Origin: Hyphomicrobium sp. 99
GTDB lineage: Bacteria > Pseudomonadota > Alphaproteobacteria > Rhizobiales > Hyphomicrobiaceae
Assembly (NCBI RefSeq): GCF_000384335.2
Contig: NZ_KQ031382.1
Location: 310,001 to 374,000, forward strand
Length of the DNA: 64,000 nt
Direction: 5' to 3'
Shown: in pieces, positions 36,129 through 45,491 of the stretch
How positions within the stretch are numbered: the first letter of the stretch is position 1
How the letters are laid out: every line of letters starts with the position of its first letter
Translations under genes and position numbers: made by a program
The notes under the pieces: generated by a model
What the model was told of the DNA's origin: nothing
The model's database searches: none
The model's input: the letters and a program-made list of their open reading frames with translations, nothing else

Positions 36129-36972
36129 TGGCTGGGTCCGTCTCCGGTTTTGACCCCGCCTTGCGGTCGTTCAGTAGCTTCAAGATCATCGTTGCAGATT
36201 CTTCGATGGATCGCCGCGTCACATCGATGATCGGCCATCCGTATTGGGCGGCGATCTTCCGCGTATAGGCGATTTCGGCGGATATCGTATCACGATCGAC
36301 ATAGGTTTCGAGATCGCGATCGGCCATCAGGATCGCGCGATTGCGCCGCACGTCGGCGATCCGATCGACATTTGCAATCAAACACACGACAAATGCCGTG
36401 TGCTGCCGGAACAATTGTTCCGGTAGTTTCACCTGCGGCACGAGCGGCAGATTCGTTGTCTTGTACCCGCGCTGCGCAAGATAAAGAGACGTCGGCGTCT
36501 TCGAGGTGCGCGAGATTCCGAGCAAGATGATATCGGCGTCGCTGAGATTGTCCGGCAACCGGCCGTCATCGTGCGCCATCGTGAAATTCATCGCGTCGAT
36601 GCGCCGGAAGTAATCGGCATCGAGCACGTGCTGACCCGCAACCGTCGGCGTTTGCGGCGCGCCGAGATAGCTCTCGAACACCTGCATGATAGGGCGCAAC
36701 ACCGCAAGGCAGGGAATCTTGAGCTTTTGGCAGTGCTGCTCGAGCTCGACCGCAAGAGCCTGGTTGACGACGGTATAGAGCACGATGCCGGGTTCCGCCT
36801 CGATGTCCGCAAGCACCCGCTTCAATTGCCGCTGCGTCCGCACCAGCGGATGCACGTGCTCGATGGCGCGAATGTTCTGATACTGCACGATCGCCGCTTT
36901 CGCGATCGCCGCCAATGTTTCGCCTGTCGCATCGGAAACAAGGTGCATGTGAAACAGGCTTGGCAGCGTCAT
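36121..36972 (-). CDS. ppsR: PPDK/PEP synthase regulatory protein (PPSR)
   Basis: 283-residue DUF299 bifunctional kinase/phosphorylase controlling pyruvate phosphate dikinase or PEP synthase. MHLVSDATGETLAAIAKAA is the N-terminal signature and ILLGISRTSKTPTSLYLA the nucleotide-binding loop. PEP regulation fits a bacterium assimilating C1/C2 units. First gene left of the candidate origin, mirrored by hemE on the right. Confidence 0.94.
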   Translation of the reverse strand: MTLPSLFHMHLVSDATGETLAAIAKAAIVQYQNIRAIEHVHPLVRTQRQLKRVLADIEAEPGIVLYTVVNQALAVELEQHCQKLKIPCLAVLRPIMQVFESYLGAPQTPTVAGQHVLDADYFRRIDAMNFTMAHDDGRLPDNLSDADIILLGISRTSKTPTSLYLAQRGYKTTNLPLVPQVKLPEQLFRQHTAFVVCLIANVDRIADVRRNRAILMADRDLETYVDRDTISAEIAYTRKIAAQYGWPIIDVTRRSIEESATMILKLLNDRKAGSKPETDPANV

Positions 36973-37406
36973 GACATCGATCTCTTGCGACTGACGGGCG
37001 GCAGCCTGTTCAAAACCCCGACGTTATCCCCGAACCCAGTGGGCCTCTTTCGGGTTGAGAGAACAACTGTCGGCTCACCCACCGCGATACCCACATCCGG
37101 GCAAAAGGGAAAGATGTTGTTCGACAAACGGCCATCCCATGGGACAACTGTCCCCCTCCAGCCTCTGTCCGGCGGTTCTTAACAAGCCGTCCCTCCGGGT
37201 TGTCGTTGCAGGTCGTTCGCAAGCCATTGATTAATGGACGCCTTAGACCTCTATTGCGCGCAATGCCCGACAGGCACTATCGCTCGTGCTACACGGTCGG
37301 GCTGACTGAAACCTTGTGGAAGGACTGTGGACGATTTCGTGATCCCCACACCTCGCTGCCCTAAGAGTCAAAAAAATAAGCTTCAAGAAACTTTATCTGA
37401 TTTGAA
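36973..37406. other. oriC: Candidate chromosomal origin (oriC) between PPSR and hemE
   Basis: 434-bp gene-free gap between divergent PPSR and hemE. DnaA-box-like 9-mers matching TTATCCACA at seven positions: TTATCCCCG (37024-37032), TGATCCCCA (37340-37348) and, inverted, TGTGGACGA (37326-37334); TGTGGAAGG (37315-37323) matches six. A GAGTC methylation-type site (37365-37369) and an A/T-rich stretch (37369-37405) follow. ACAACTGTC is repeated at 37063 and 37144, inside GGGACA-AC-TGTCCC (37141-37154). No perfect box was found. The hemE position is the known origin location in several Alphaproteobacteria. Confidence 0.55.
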
Positions 37407-38480
37407 GTGAAGGAAAGAACTCCGTTGCGTGACCTGAACGCCAACCGTCCCCCGAAGCGCTTCCTGACACCGTTTTCGGGCAATGCGGTTCAGCCACCGC
37501 CCGTCTGGCTCATGCGCCAAGCCGGCCGCTATTTGCCGGAATATCGCAAGGTCCGGTCGGATGCCGGAAGCTTCCTCGACCTGTGCTATTCGCCGAAGCT
37601 CGCCGCCGAAGTGACGCTGCAGCCGATCCGCCGCTACGGCTTCGACGCCGCGATCCTGTTTTCCGACATCCTCGTCGTGCCAGACGCGCTCGGCCAAAGC
37701 GTTCGCTTCGCCGAGGGTGAAGGTCCGCGTCTCGATCCGATCAAGACGCTTGATGATCTCCGCCGACTCGCCCTATCGAACACCCACTACAAGTTCGCAA
37801 AAGTTTGCGAGACGGTCGCACTGCTCAGCAAAGAGCTGCCGCGCGAAACGGCTTTGATTGGATTTTGCGGGGCACCTTGGACCGTTGCGACGTACATGGC
37901 CGAAGGCCGGGGATCGAGCGATCAGGCCGCGGCGCGGAGCTGGGCCTATCGGGACCGCGAAGGTTTTTCGCATCTGATCGACCTGCTGACCGAAGCCTCG
38001 ATCGTGTATCTCTCGAGCCAAGTCGACGCCGGCGCCAACGCGCTGCAGATTTTCGACAGCTGGGCTGGTAGCCTCGCCGAAGACGAATTCGAGCGCTGGG
38101 TCATTGCTCCAACGGCGCGCATCGTCACCGAAATCCGGCGCCGCCATCCAAACGTTCCGATCATAGGATTCCCGCGCGGAGCAGCCGCCCTTCTCCAGAA
38201 ATACATCGCTGGCACGAATGTCGATGGCGTGAGCTGCGATACATCCTGCCCGCTGAGCGTCATGCAAACGATCGCGAAAACCGGCAAAGTCGTGCAGGGA
38301 AATCTCGACCCGCTGCTCCTCGTCACCGGCGGCGACACGCTCGATGCCCGCACCGATGCGATCTGCCAAGCGATGGCGGGCCTGCCCTTCGTGTTCAATC
38401 TCGGGCACGGCATCGTGCCTCAAACACCACCCGAGAATGTGGCTCGGCTTGTCCATAGGATCCGCGAAACAGGAAACTGA
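37407..38480 (+). CDS. hemE: Uroporphyrinogen decarboxylase
   Basis: 357 residues. PPVWLMRQAGRYLPEYRKVR is the N-terminal substrate-binding motif; IGFCGAPWTVATYMAEG and IGFPRGAAALL are other conserved blocks. It decarboxylates uroporphyrinogen III to coproporphyrinogen III for heme. The start is uncertain: GTG at 37407 has no ribosome site, while TTG at 37425 has AGGA 10 bases upstream. Three bases from hemJ. Confidence 0.95.
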   Translation: MKERTPLRDLNANRPPKRFLTPFSGNAVQPPPVWLMRQAGRYLPEYRKVRSDAGSFLDLCYSPKLAAEVTLQPIRRYGFDAAILFSDILVVPDALGQSVRFAEGEGPRLDPIKTLDDLRRLALSNTHYKFAKVCETVALLSKELPRETALIGFCGAPWTVATYMAEGRGSSDQAAARSWAYRDREGFSHLIDLLTEASIVYLSSQVDAGANALQIFDSWAGSLAEDEFERWVIAPTARIVTEIRRRHPNVPIIGFPRGAAALLQKYIAGTNVDGVSCDTSCPLSVMQTIAKTGKVVQGNLDPLLLVTGGDTLDARTDAICQAMAGLPFVFNLGHGIVPQTPPENVARLVHRIRETGN

Positions 38481-38483
38481 AGC

Positions 38484-39023
38484 ATGTCGGACGCTCGCTC
38501 AGTCTCGCCTTCTGCCGGCTCCCCGGCGCGCCGCGCCGCCATTGCGCTGGTGGCGACCATTATTCTGGCTGCGGCGTTCGTCCTGATCTTCCCTGCCGAC
38601 GCCTATCTCTGGATCAAATCCTTCCACGTCATCGCAATCATCGCGTGGATGGCGGCCATGCTCTATCTGCCGCGGCTTTTCGTCTATCACGCCGAGGCGC
38701 CCGTCGGCTCCGCACAGTCGGAAAACTTCAAGTTGATGGAAAGCCGGCTTCTCAACATCATCGCGACACCGTCGATGATCATCGCCTGGGTGCTCGGCCT
38801 ATGGCTCGCGACCGAAGGCCATTTCTGGTCAGCACCTTGGCTGCACGCCAAAATTACGCTCGTCCTCCTGCTTTCCGGGTTGCATGGGTACCTTTCGGCG
38901 TCGGCCCGAGCCTTTCGTGAAGATCGCAACACGAAACCCGCACGGCACTGGCGAATTATCAATGAGGTCCCGGCGGTGCTGATGATCGGGATTGTCATAC
39001 TTGTGATTGTAAAACCATTTTGA
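38484..39023 (+). CDS. hemJ: Protoporphyrinogen IX oxidase HemJ
   Basis: 179 residues, four to five membrane helices. WIKSFHVIAIIAWMAAMLYLPRLFVYH carries the conserved His and Arg of UPF0093/HemJ, and LHAKITLVLLLSGLHGYL the second conserved Lys/His segment. It oxidises protoporphyrinogen IX in organisms lacking HemG/HemY. Operonic with hemE. Confidence 0.94.
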   Translation: MSDARSVSPSAGSPARRAAIALVATIILAAAFVLIFPADAYLWIKSFHVIAIIAWMAAMLYLPRLFVYHAEAPVGSAQSENFKLMESRLLNIIATPSMIIAWVLGLWLATEGHFWSAPWLHAKITLVLLLSGLHGYLSASARAFREDRNTKPARHWRIINEVPAVLMIGIVILVIVKPF

Positions 39024-39225
39024 GACTTTCCAGATCCGAGCCGATCTGCTAAACAAAAACAGTCCTCATAGGATTTTGGCAGACGGCACGTTTCGACGTT
39101 TTGATGCGTCAACGCCCGCCGGTTCATGACGAGGCGCCCGCCTCGTCGCCGTCACGCCAGGCTCATTCATCCCACCTCACCACCCGATGCCGCTCAAATG
39201 CGGCGCTCCGTGGAGTTCTTTTTCA

Positions 39226-40491
<1,266 letters not shown>

Positions 40492-40503
40492 TCCACTGAA
40501 AAA

Positions 40504-40519
40504 AGATTCACGTGAAATA
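40504..40519. promoter_or_regulatory. parS: parS-like site after rho
   Basis: AGATTCACGTGAAATA matches 13 of 16 positions of the bacterial parS consensus, with a perfect TTCACGTGAA core (40507-40516). It lies between the rho stop and the rho terminator stem, about 3 kb from the candidate origin. Confidence 0.6.
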
Positions 40520-40545
40520 GGCCGCTCGCAAGGGCGGCCTTTTTT
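40519..40545 (+). terminator. Rho-independent terminator of rho
   Basis: AGGCCGC (40519-40525) pairs with GCGGCCT (40534-40540), loop of eight, followed by a run of six T. The left arm touches the parS-like site. Confidence 0.85.
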
Positions 40546-40620
40546 GTTGCTGAGAGCCTCGCAATCTCGCATCGCGTGGAGCGAGGGCTACGGCCTGTCA
40601 TCCCGGGCGAGCCATCTTGC

Positions 40621-40809
40621 GAGACCCGGGACCCACCTTCGTTGCGGTCCAGGGTCCCGGCTCTAGCAGCCACAACCAACGTCATGCCGACGGAGGTCGG
40701 CACCCAGACAAGCTTCAACAAGTTCGGTGGATGCGTTCAGTTCCGGACCGACCGCGCGCACTTAAAAAATGCGCTGATCGTGGCCGCGGATCCCGCCTGC
40801 GCCGGGATC
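40621..40809. repeat. Mosaic of three palindromic intergenic (REP-like) units
   Basis: Three inverted repeats in the 394-bp gap between rho and the desaturase: CCGGGACCC (40626-40634) / GGGTCCCGG (40652-40660); TGCCGAC (40685-40691) / GTCGGCA (40696-40702); GATCCCG (40789-40795) / CGGGATC (40803-40809). The flanking words (gtcatcccgggcgag, acccgggaccc, cgccgggatcacgac) resemble dispersed repeats of alphaproteobacterial genomes. Nothing else is seen in the gap. Confidence 0.6.
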
Positions 40810-40885
40810 ACGACAGATAGGGCAACCCCCTGCCCGACATAACAGAAAACGAAGTTTGCGACTGTGAGCTAGCTTCGAAACCCGA

Positions 40886-41857
40886 TCACTCCGCTGCGTG
40901 CAGGATCTGGTCGCGGGCTTCCTGCGCCGGCGTCTTGGCGGCAGCCATCTTCTTATATCGCTCAGGCTCGCCCTTGCCGGGCTCGTAGTAGAACGGCAGC
41001 AGCAGCTGCTCGACGTAGCCCTTCGGGAAATTCGGCAGTTCGTCGACGCCCAAATCCTTGGACGTGATCTCACGCTTCGGCTTGTCGCTGAAGGTCCCGA
41101 GCATCTTGTCCCAGATTGTCAGAAGCAGACCGAAATTGCAGTCGCCTTCCGTGCCCCAGTTTACGTGGTGCATGTGATGCAAGCGGCCGATCGACAGATG
41201 TCCCTGCAGCGGCCCAAGCCGCGCATCGACATTCGAATGCTGCACGATCAGCGTGACCGAGATCAAGAACCCGAGCACCACCGCAACCGGCACAGGCATG
41301 CCGATGATCACGAGCGGCATGTTGCCGACGACCATATCGATGGTCTGATGGATGGGATGGCGAATGACGCCGTTGTAGCCATAGAGCCGGCCGACACCGT
41401 GATGGACCGCATGCAGCCTCCACAGCGGCGCATAGCGATGGCTCAAGTAGTGCATCATCATGAAAGCGAAGTCGGCGACGACAAACGCAATCAGCACTTG
41501 CGTCCACATCGGCCAGTGCGTTGGCCAAATTCCCTGGAACGGGAAGATCCAGCAGATGACCGGGATCAGGAACACGCCATTCATCGCCGACAATTCGTAG
41601 ACGGCGATGTGCGCGGTGTTCGTGGCCATGTCGCCATGTTCGTGGTGGTCGTTCCACTCATCGAAGAACGGCGCGATTTTTTCGGCTGCGAATGAGGTTG
41701 CATAGGCCGTGGCCAGCAACGGAATGAGCCAGAGATATGCCCACTGATTTCCGCGGGCTACGACCAGTTCGCTCACGACCCAGTAGGCGGCGAACGTCAA
41801 CCCGAACATCATAAAGGGGGCGTAGCCGTATCGGACGACTTCACGAAGAGTTTTCAT
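40886..41857 (-). CDS. Sterol desaturase / fatty acid hydroxylase superfamily protein
   Basis: 323-residue membrane diiron enzyme with four or five helices. The His clusters are HYLSHR, HAVHHGVG, HPIHQ, QHSNVD and HHMHH, the spacing expected of the family. It probably hydroxylates or desaturates a lipid, hopanoid or carotenoid-type substrate; the exact reaction cannot be read from sequence. It stands alone, 102 bp downstream of the DUF255 gene on the same strand. Confidence 0.92.
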   Translation of the reverse strand: MKTLREVVRYGYAPFMMFGLTFAAYWVVSELVVARGNQWAYLWLIPLLATAYATSFAAEKIAPFFDEWNDHHEHGDMATNTAHIAVYELSAMNGVFLIPVICWIFPFQGIWPTHWPMWTQVLIAFVVADFAFMMMHYLSHRYAPLWRLHAVHHGVGRLYGYNGVIRHPIHQTIDMVVGNMPLVIIGMPVPVAVVLGFLISVTLIVQHSNVDARLGPLQGHLSIGRLHHMHHVNWGTEGDCNFGLLLTIWDKMLGTFSDKPKREITSKDLGVDELPNFPKGYVEQLLLPFYYEPGKGEPERYKKMAAAKTPAQEARDQILHAAE

Positions 41858-41959
41858 GCGGCGGCCTTTCTACCCAACCTCTATATCGCTCGGAGGCTGT
41901 TTCAGCCAAGCGTTTGAACTCTGAGACGTTTCAACGCGGTAAAGAGACATCAAAGAGAT

Positions 41960-43987
41960 TCATTCTGCAATTCGTGCCGCGCGCAACCGCGCGAGAAATT
42001 CATCTGCGTCCTGCAAAGGTGCACTGCACGTTGGCCCAACGCACACGTAAGCCGTTGATTTGCCGTCTATGCTCGTTTTCCCTGCAAGCGGAGATTGGCT
42101 GCTCACACTGGGAGCCGCCGCGGAAATGAACTCCACGTCCCCCGGTAACGAGATCCGGTGCAGCGCTGATGCGAGATAATTGTCGCGGCCAATCACAGCA
42201 ATCTGAACCAGACGATCCAAATCGAGTTCCGCAGCCAGAAGACCGCAGTGACCGGTTGGACTTCGCGCCACTGCTCCGGAAAAAGCATTTACCAACTGCC
42301 GGGCCCGGTCGTCGTACCGGCTCTCCCCGGTAAGCGCCGCAAGCGCGATCAGGTTCGAAAGCTGGATGGCATTGGCGCTGGGAACAGCGTCGTCCGACGC
42401 CGACTTGAGGCGGACGACGACATCCGTCGTATCGTCGGCCGCTGTGAAATAACCTGCGCCTTCACTGTCCCAATAATGTTGATCGAGGACATCCGCCCAG
42501 CGCTGGGCTTGAGCGAGATAGCTTTCCGATTGCGTCGCGCTGAACAGCCGAAGCGCCGCCCAGGTCATGTTCGCATAATCGGATGCCGTGGCCGGCGCCT
42601 TTGCTAGACCCGCGCGATACGAATGAAAGAGACGATCACCTCCGGCCGAGAGCTTCGTCGTGATACACGTGAATGCTCTCTCGGCGAGCGTCAGCCATTC
42701 CGGTTTTTGAAATACGACCGCGGCACGCGCGAGTGCGGCGATCATCAGCCCGTTCCAATCGGCGAGCATCTTGTCATCCCAGCCAGGACGAACCCGCGAT
42801 GCACGTCGCTCAAGAAGCTTCGCCCGCATCTCAGCGAGACGCGCTTCCTCATCTTCCGAAAGCATCGCCAGCGAGTCGAGACGATTGAGGATCGTATGGC
42901 CTTCAAAATTGCCGTCTGTCGTCACGCCATAGACGCGTGAGAAGAACGCTGCATCATTCGCGCCGAGAACCTCCGCGATTTCCGCCGCGCTCCAAACGTA
43001 GAACTTGCCTTCTTCGCCTTCGCTGTCGGCATCGAGAGAAGCCGCGAACCCGCCAGCTTCACCGATCATCTCACGCTCGAGCCAAGCGACAGTCTCGGCG
43101 ATGCGGATCTTGAAGAGAGGCTCCTGCGTCTCCCGCCAAACCTCCGTCATGAGATCGATCAAGAGCGCGTTGTCGTAGAGCATCTTCTCGAAGTGCGGGA
43201 CGAGCCAGAGTTCATCAACCGAATAGCGCGCGAAACCGCCGCCGAGATGATCGAAGATTCCGCCCTGCGCGATATGGCGAAGCGTCGTGACAACAGCGTC
43301 TTTCGCAATCTTCTCGTCGTAGCGAATGGCGCCGCGCCATAGGAGCCAGAAGATATTCCATTGCGGAAATTTCGGCGCACCGGAGAGACCACCATGTTCG
43401 CGATCAACCGCGCGCGCGATGCGCTGAACAAGATCGCGAACATCGGGTTTCGGCGCCGCGCGATCGCTCGCAGCACTATCATCCTTCAACGAAGCAATGA
43501 GCGCTTCGGTATTCTTGCGCACATTGTCGGGCTGATTTTGATAAGCCTCCGAGATGCGGAGAAGAACGGTCACGAATGCCGGACGCCCGTATCGTGATTC
43601 ACGTGGAAAGTAGGTGCCGCCCCAAAACGGTTTCGCCTCGCTGTCGAGAAACATCGTCAACGGCCAACCGCCCTGCTCGCCAAGCCGATGCAGCGCGCCC
43701 ATGTAGATCGCGTCGATATCGGGACGCTCTTCGCGATCGACTTTGATGTTGATGAAGAGGCTATTCATCACCTCCGCGGTCGCGGGATCTTCAAAGCTCT
43801 CGTGCGCCATCACGTGACACCAGTGGCACGCTGCGTACCCGACGGAGAGCAGGATCGGCTTTCCCGTTCGCTTCGCTTCAGCGAGTGCTTCCGGTCCCCA
43901 AGCCCACCAGTGCACCGGGTTGTCCCGGTGCTGCAAAAGATAGGGGCTCGTCTCGAACTTCAGGCGATTTTCGCTCAATTGGCACAC
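41960..43987 (-). CDS. Thioredoxin-domain protein of the YyaL/DUF255 family
   Basis: About 675 residues: an N-terminal thioredoxin-like domain ([22 protein letters not shown], then [18 protein letters not shown] with the CxxC) followed by an (alpha/alpha)6 glycosidase-like barrel ([26 protein letters not shown]). Family members span bacteria to the mammalian spermatogenesis-associated SSP411; the biochemical role is unknown. The start is uncertain: GTG at 43987 or TTG at 43978 fit the family; an extension reaching the mnmE start was rejected. Confidence 0.88.
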   Translation of the reverse strand: MCQLSENRLKFETSPYLLQHRDNPVHWWAWGPEALAEAKRTGKPILLSVGYAACHWCHVMAHESFEDPATAEVMNSLFINIKVDREERPDIDAIYMGALHRLGEQGGWPLTMFLDSEAKPFWGGTYFPRESRYGRPAFVTVLLRISEAYQNQPDNVRKNTEALIASLKDDSAASDRAAPKPDVRDLVQRIARAVDREHGGLSGAPKFPQWNIFWLLWRGAIRYDEKIAKDAVVTTLRHIAQGGIFDHLGGGFARYSVDELWLVPHFEKMLYDNALLIDLMTEVWRETQEPLFKIRIAETVAWLEREMIGEAGGFAASLDADSEGEEGKFYVWSAAEIAEVLGANDAAFFSRVYGVTTDGNFEGHTILNRLDSLAMLSEDEEARLAEMRAKLLERRASRVRPGWDDKMLADWNGLMIAALARAAVVFQKPEWLTLAERAFTCITTKLSAGGDRLFHSYRAGLAKAPATASDYANMTWAALRLFSATQSESYLAQAQRWADVLDQHYWDSEGAGYFTAADDTTDVVVRLKSASDDAVPSANAIQLSNLIALAALTGESRYDDRARQLVNAFSGAVARSPTGHCGLLAAELDLDRLVQIAVIGRDNYLASALHRISLPGDVEFISAAAPSVSSQSPLAGKTSIDGKSTAYVCVGPTCSAPLQDADEFLARLRAARIAE

Positions 43988-44053
43988 TTGTGACGTTAGG
44001 TTGGTCTGCGGGATGGAGTTGCGGCCCGCGGCGTCTACGAGTACGCGAAGCAA

Positions 44054-45367
44054 ATGAACGAGGCTTCAACGATCTTCGCGCTTTCGAGCGCACCGGGACG
44101 CGCCGGCATCGCGGTCATTCGCGTATCTGGCCCCTCCGCGCGCAACGCGCTCGAATTGATGACGGGACCCTTGCCGGAACCGCGCTTCGCTGCCTACCGC
44201 ACCATCAAGCATCCAACGTCCGGCGAAGCGCTCGATAGAGCCGTTGTCGTCTGGTTCGCGGCACCGAAAACGGAAACAGGCGAGGATGTCGTCGAGTTCC
44301 AGGTCCATGGAAGCCGCGCCGTCGTCTCGGGCGTGTTATCGGCGCTGGGCGAGATCGCCGGATGCCGGCTCGCCGAGCCCGGCGAATTTGCCCGTCGCGC
44401 ATTCGAAAACGGCAAGCTCGATCTCGCGGAAGTCGAAGGTCTTGCCGACCTGATCGAAGCGGAAACCGACGCCCAGCGCCGGCAAGCTCTGGCACAGACG
44501 TCAGGCTCGCTTTCAAAACTCTACGACGGCTGGCGGTCGCGCTTGATCGAGATCGCGGCGCTGGTCGAGGCCGCCATCGACTTTTCCGACGAAGGCGACG
44601 TTTCGCTATCGGCTTTCAACGAAGCGCGAAAACGCGCGGGAATTCTGCAAAGGGAGATCGCCGCGCATCTCGATGACGGTCATCGCGGCGAGATTCTGCG
44701 CGAAGGGTTTCGGGTTGCGCTGCTCGGCGCTCCAAATGCTGGGAAGTCTAGCCTGCTGAACGTGCTGGCCCGCCGCGACGCGGCCATCGTCTCAGCCGAG
44801 GCGGGAACCACGCGCGACGTCATCGAAGTCCGGCTCGATCTCGCAGGCCTCCCCGTCATCGTCTCCGACACGGCCGGCATCCGCGAAGCCTCAAGCGACG
44901 TCGAACGCGAAGGCATCCGGCGCAGCCTCGCTGCCGCCCGCGACGCCGACCTCGTGCTGTGGCTGACGGAAAATACTGAATCGATTCCGCAACTTAATTT
45001 TTCACGTGAAACAAGTCTTGTAATCCGTTCCAAACAGGATCTTGAATTTGATTCCCAGTTCAAAGGCTTAGCGGTTTCGGCCAAAACAGGCGCCGGCATC
45101 GACCAGCTCGTCGCCGAGATCGCAAAACGCGCGACCGAAGCCGTCGGCTCTGCGACCGAACCGGCGCTCACCCGCGCCCGTCACCGGGAAGCACTGGAAA
45201 ATGCCCTGGATGATATCGGCGCCTTCGTTAACGGCCACGCCGAGTTCCTCGAACTTCGGGCGGAAGACGTGCGGCGCGCGGCTCAGGCGCTGGGCCGGAT
45301 TACCGGCCGGGTGGACGTCGAGGACGTCCTTGACCAAATTTTCAGTCGATTCTGCATCGGCAAGTGA
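44054..45367 (+). CDS. mnmE: tRNA modification GTPase MnmE (carries a parS-like site)
   Basis: 437 residues. N-terminal formyl-THF-binding domain ([21 protein letters not shown]), helical domain, and inserted G domain: G1 [23 protein letters not shown]4-like IRSKQD; C-terminal FCIGK with the essential Cys. With MnmG it makes 5-carboxymethylaminomethyl-uridine at the tRNA wobble base. Residues 317-320 (SRET), just before G4, are encoded by a near-perfect parS sequence; this part of the G domain is poorly conserved. Confidence 0.96.
   Translation: MNEASTIFALSSAPGRAGIAVIRVSGPSARNALELMTGPLPEPRFAAYRTIKHPTSGEALDRAVVVWFAAPKTETGEDVVEFQVHGSRAVVSGVLSALGEIAGCRLAEPGEFARRAFENGKLDLAEVEGLADLIEAETDAQRRQALAQTSGSLSKLYDGWRSRLIEIAALVEAAIDFSDEGDVSLSAFNEARKRAGILQREIAAHLDDGHRGEILREGFRVALLGAPNAGKSSLLNVLARRDAAIVSAEAGTTRDVIEVRLDLAGLPVIVSDTAGIREASSDVEREGIRRSLAAARDADLVLWLTENTESIPQLNFSRETSLVIRSKQDLEFDSQFKGLAVSAKTGAGIDQLVAEIAKRATEAVGSATEPALTRARHREALENALDDIGAFVNGHAEFLELRAEDVRRAAQALGRITGRVDVEDVLDQIFSRFCIGK
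44998..45013. promoter_or_regulatory. parS: parS site inside mnmE
   Basis: TTTTTCACGTGAAACA matches 15 of 16 positions of the parS consensus TGTTTCACGTGAAACA. Read in frame as Phe-Ser-Arg-Glu-Thr in MnmE. Confidence 0.85.
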
Positions 45368-45375
45368 GTCCAAAA

Positions 45376-45391
45376 GGTTTCACGTGAAATG
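45376..45391. promoter_or_regulatory. parS: parS-like site between mnmE and mnmG
   Basis: GGTTTCACGTGAAATG, 13 of 16 consensus positions with a perfect 10-bp core, nine bases after the mnmE stop. Confidence 0.75.
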
Positions 45392-45491
45392 ATTCCCGGA
45401 TTCGCAAGCCCCTATTTTTAAGACTCCTGTGGGCAACGTCCGTCGACATACCGCCTTTTGCGCGCTCCCCGGATGCGCTAGGTCCCAGGTC

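Noticed and set aside
42660..42680. ATACACGTGAATG in the DUF255 gene
   Set aside because: Only about 11 of 16 parS positions; treated as chance.
43595..43610. parS-like ATTCACGTGGAA in the DUF255 gene
   Set aside because: The core has a mismatch (GTGGA), and the codons specify conserved residues near the TYFP motif, so it is probably coincidental.
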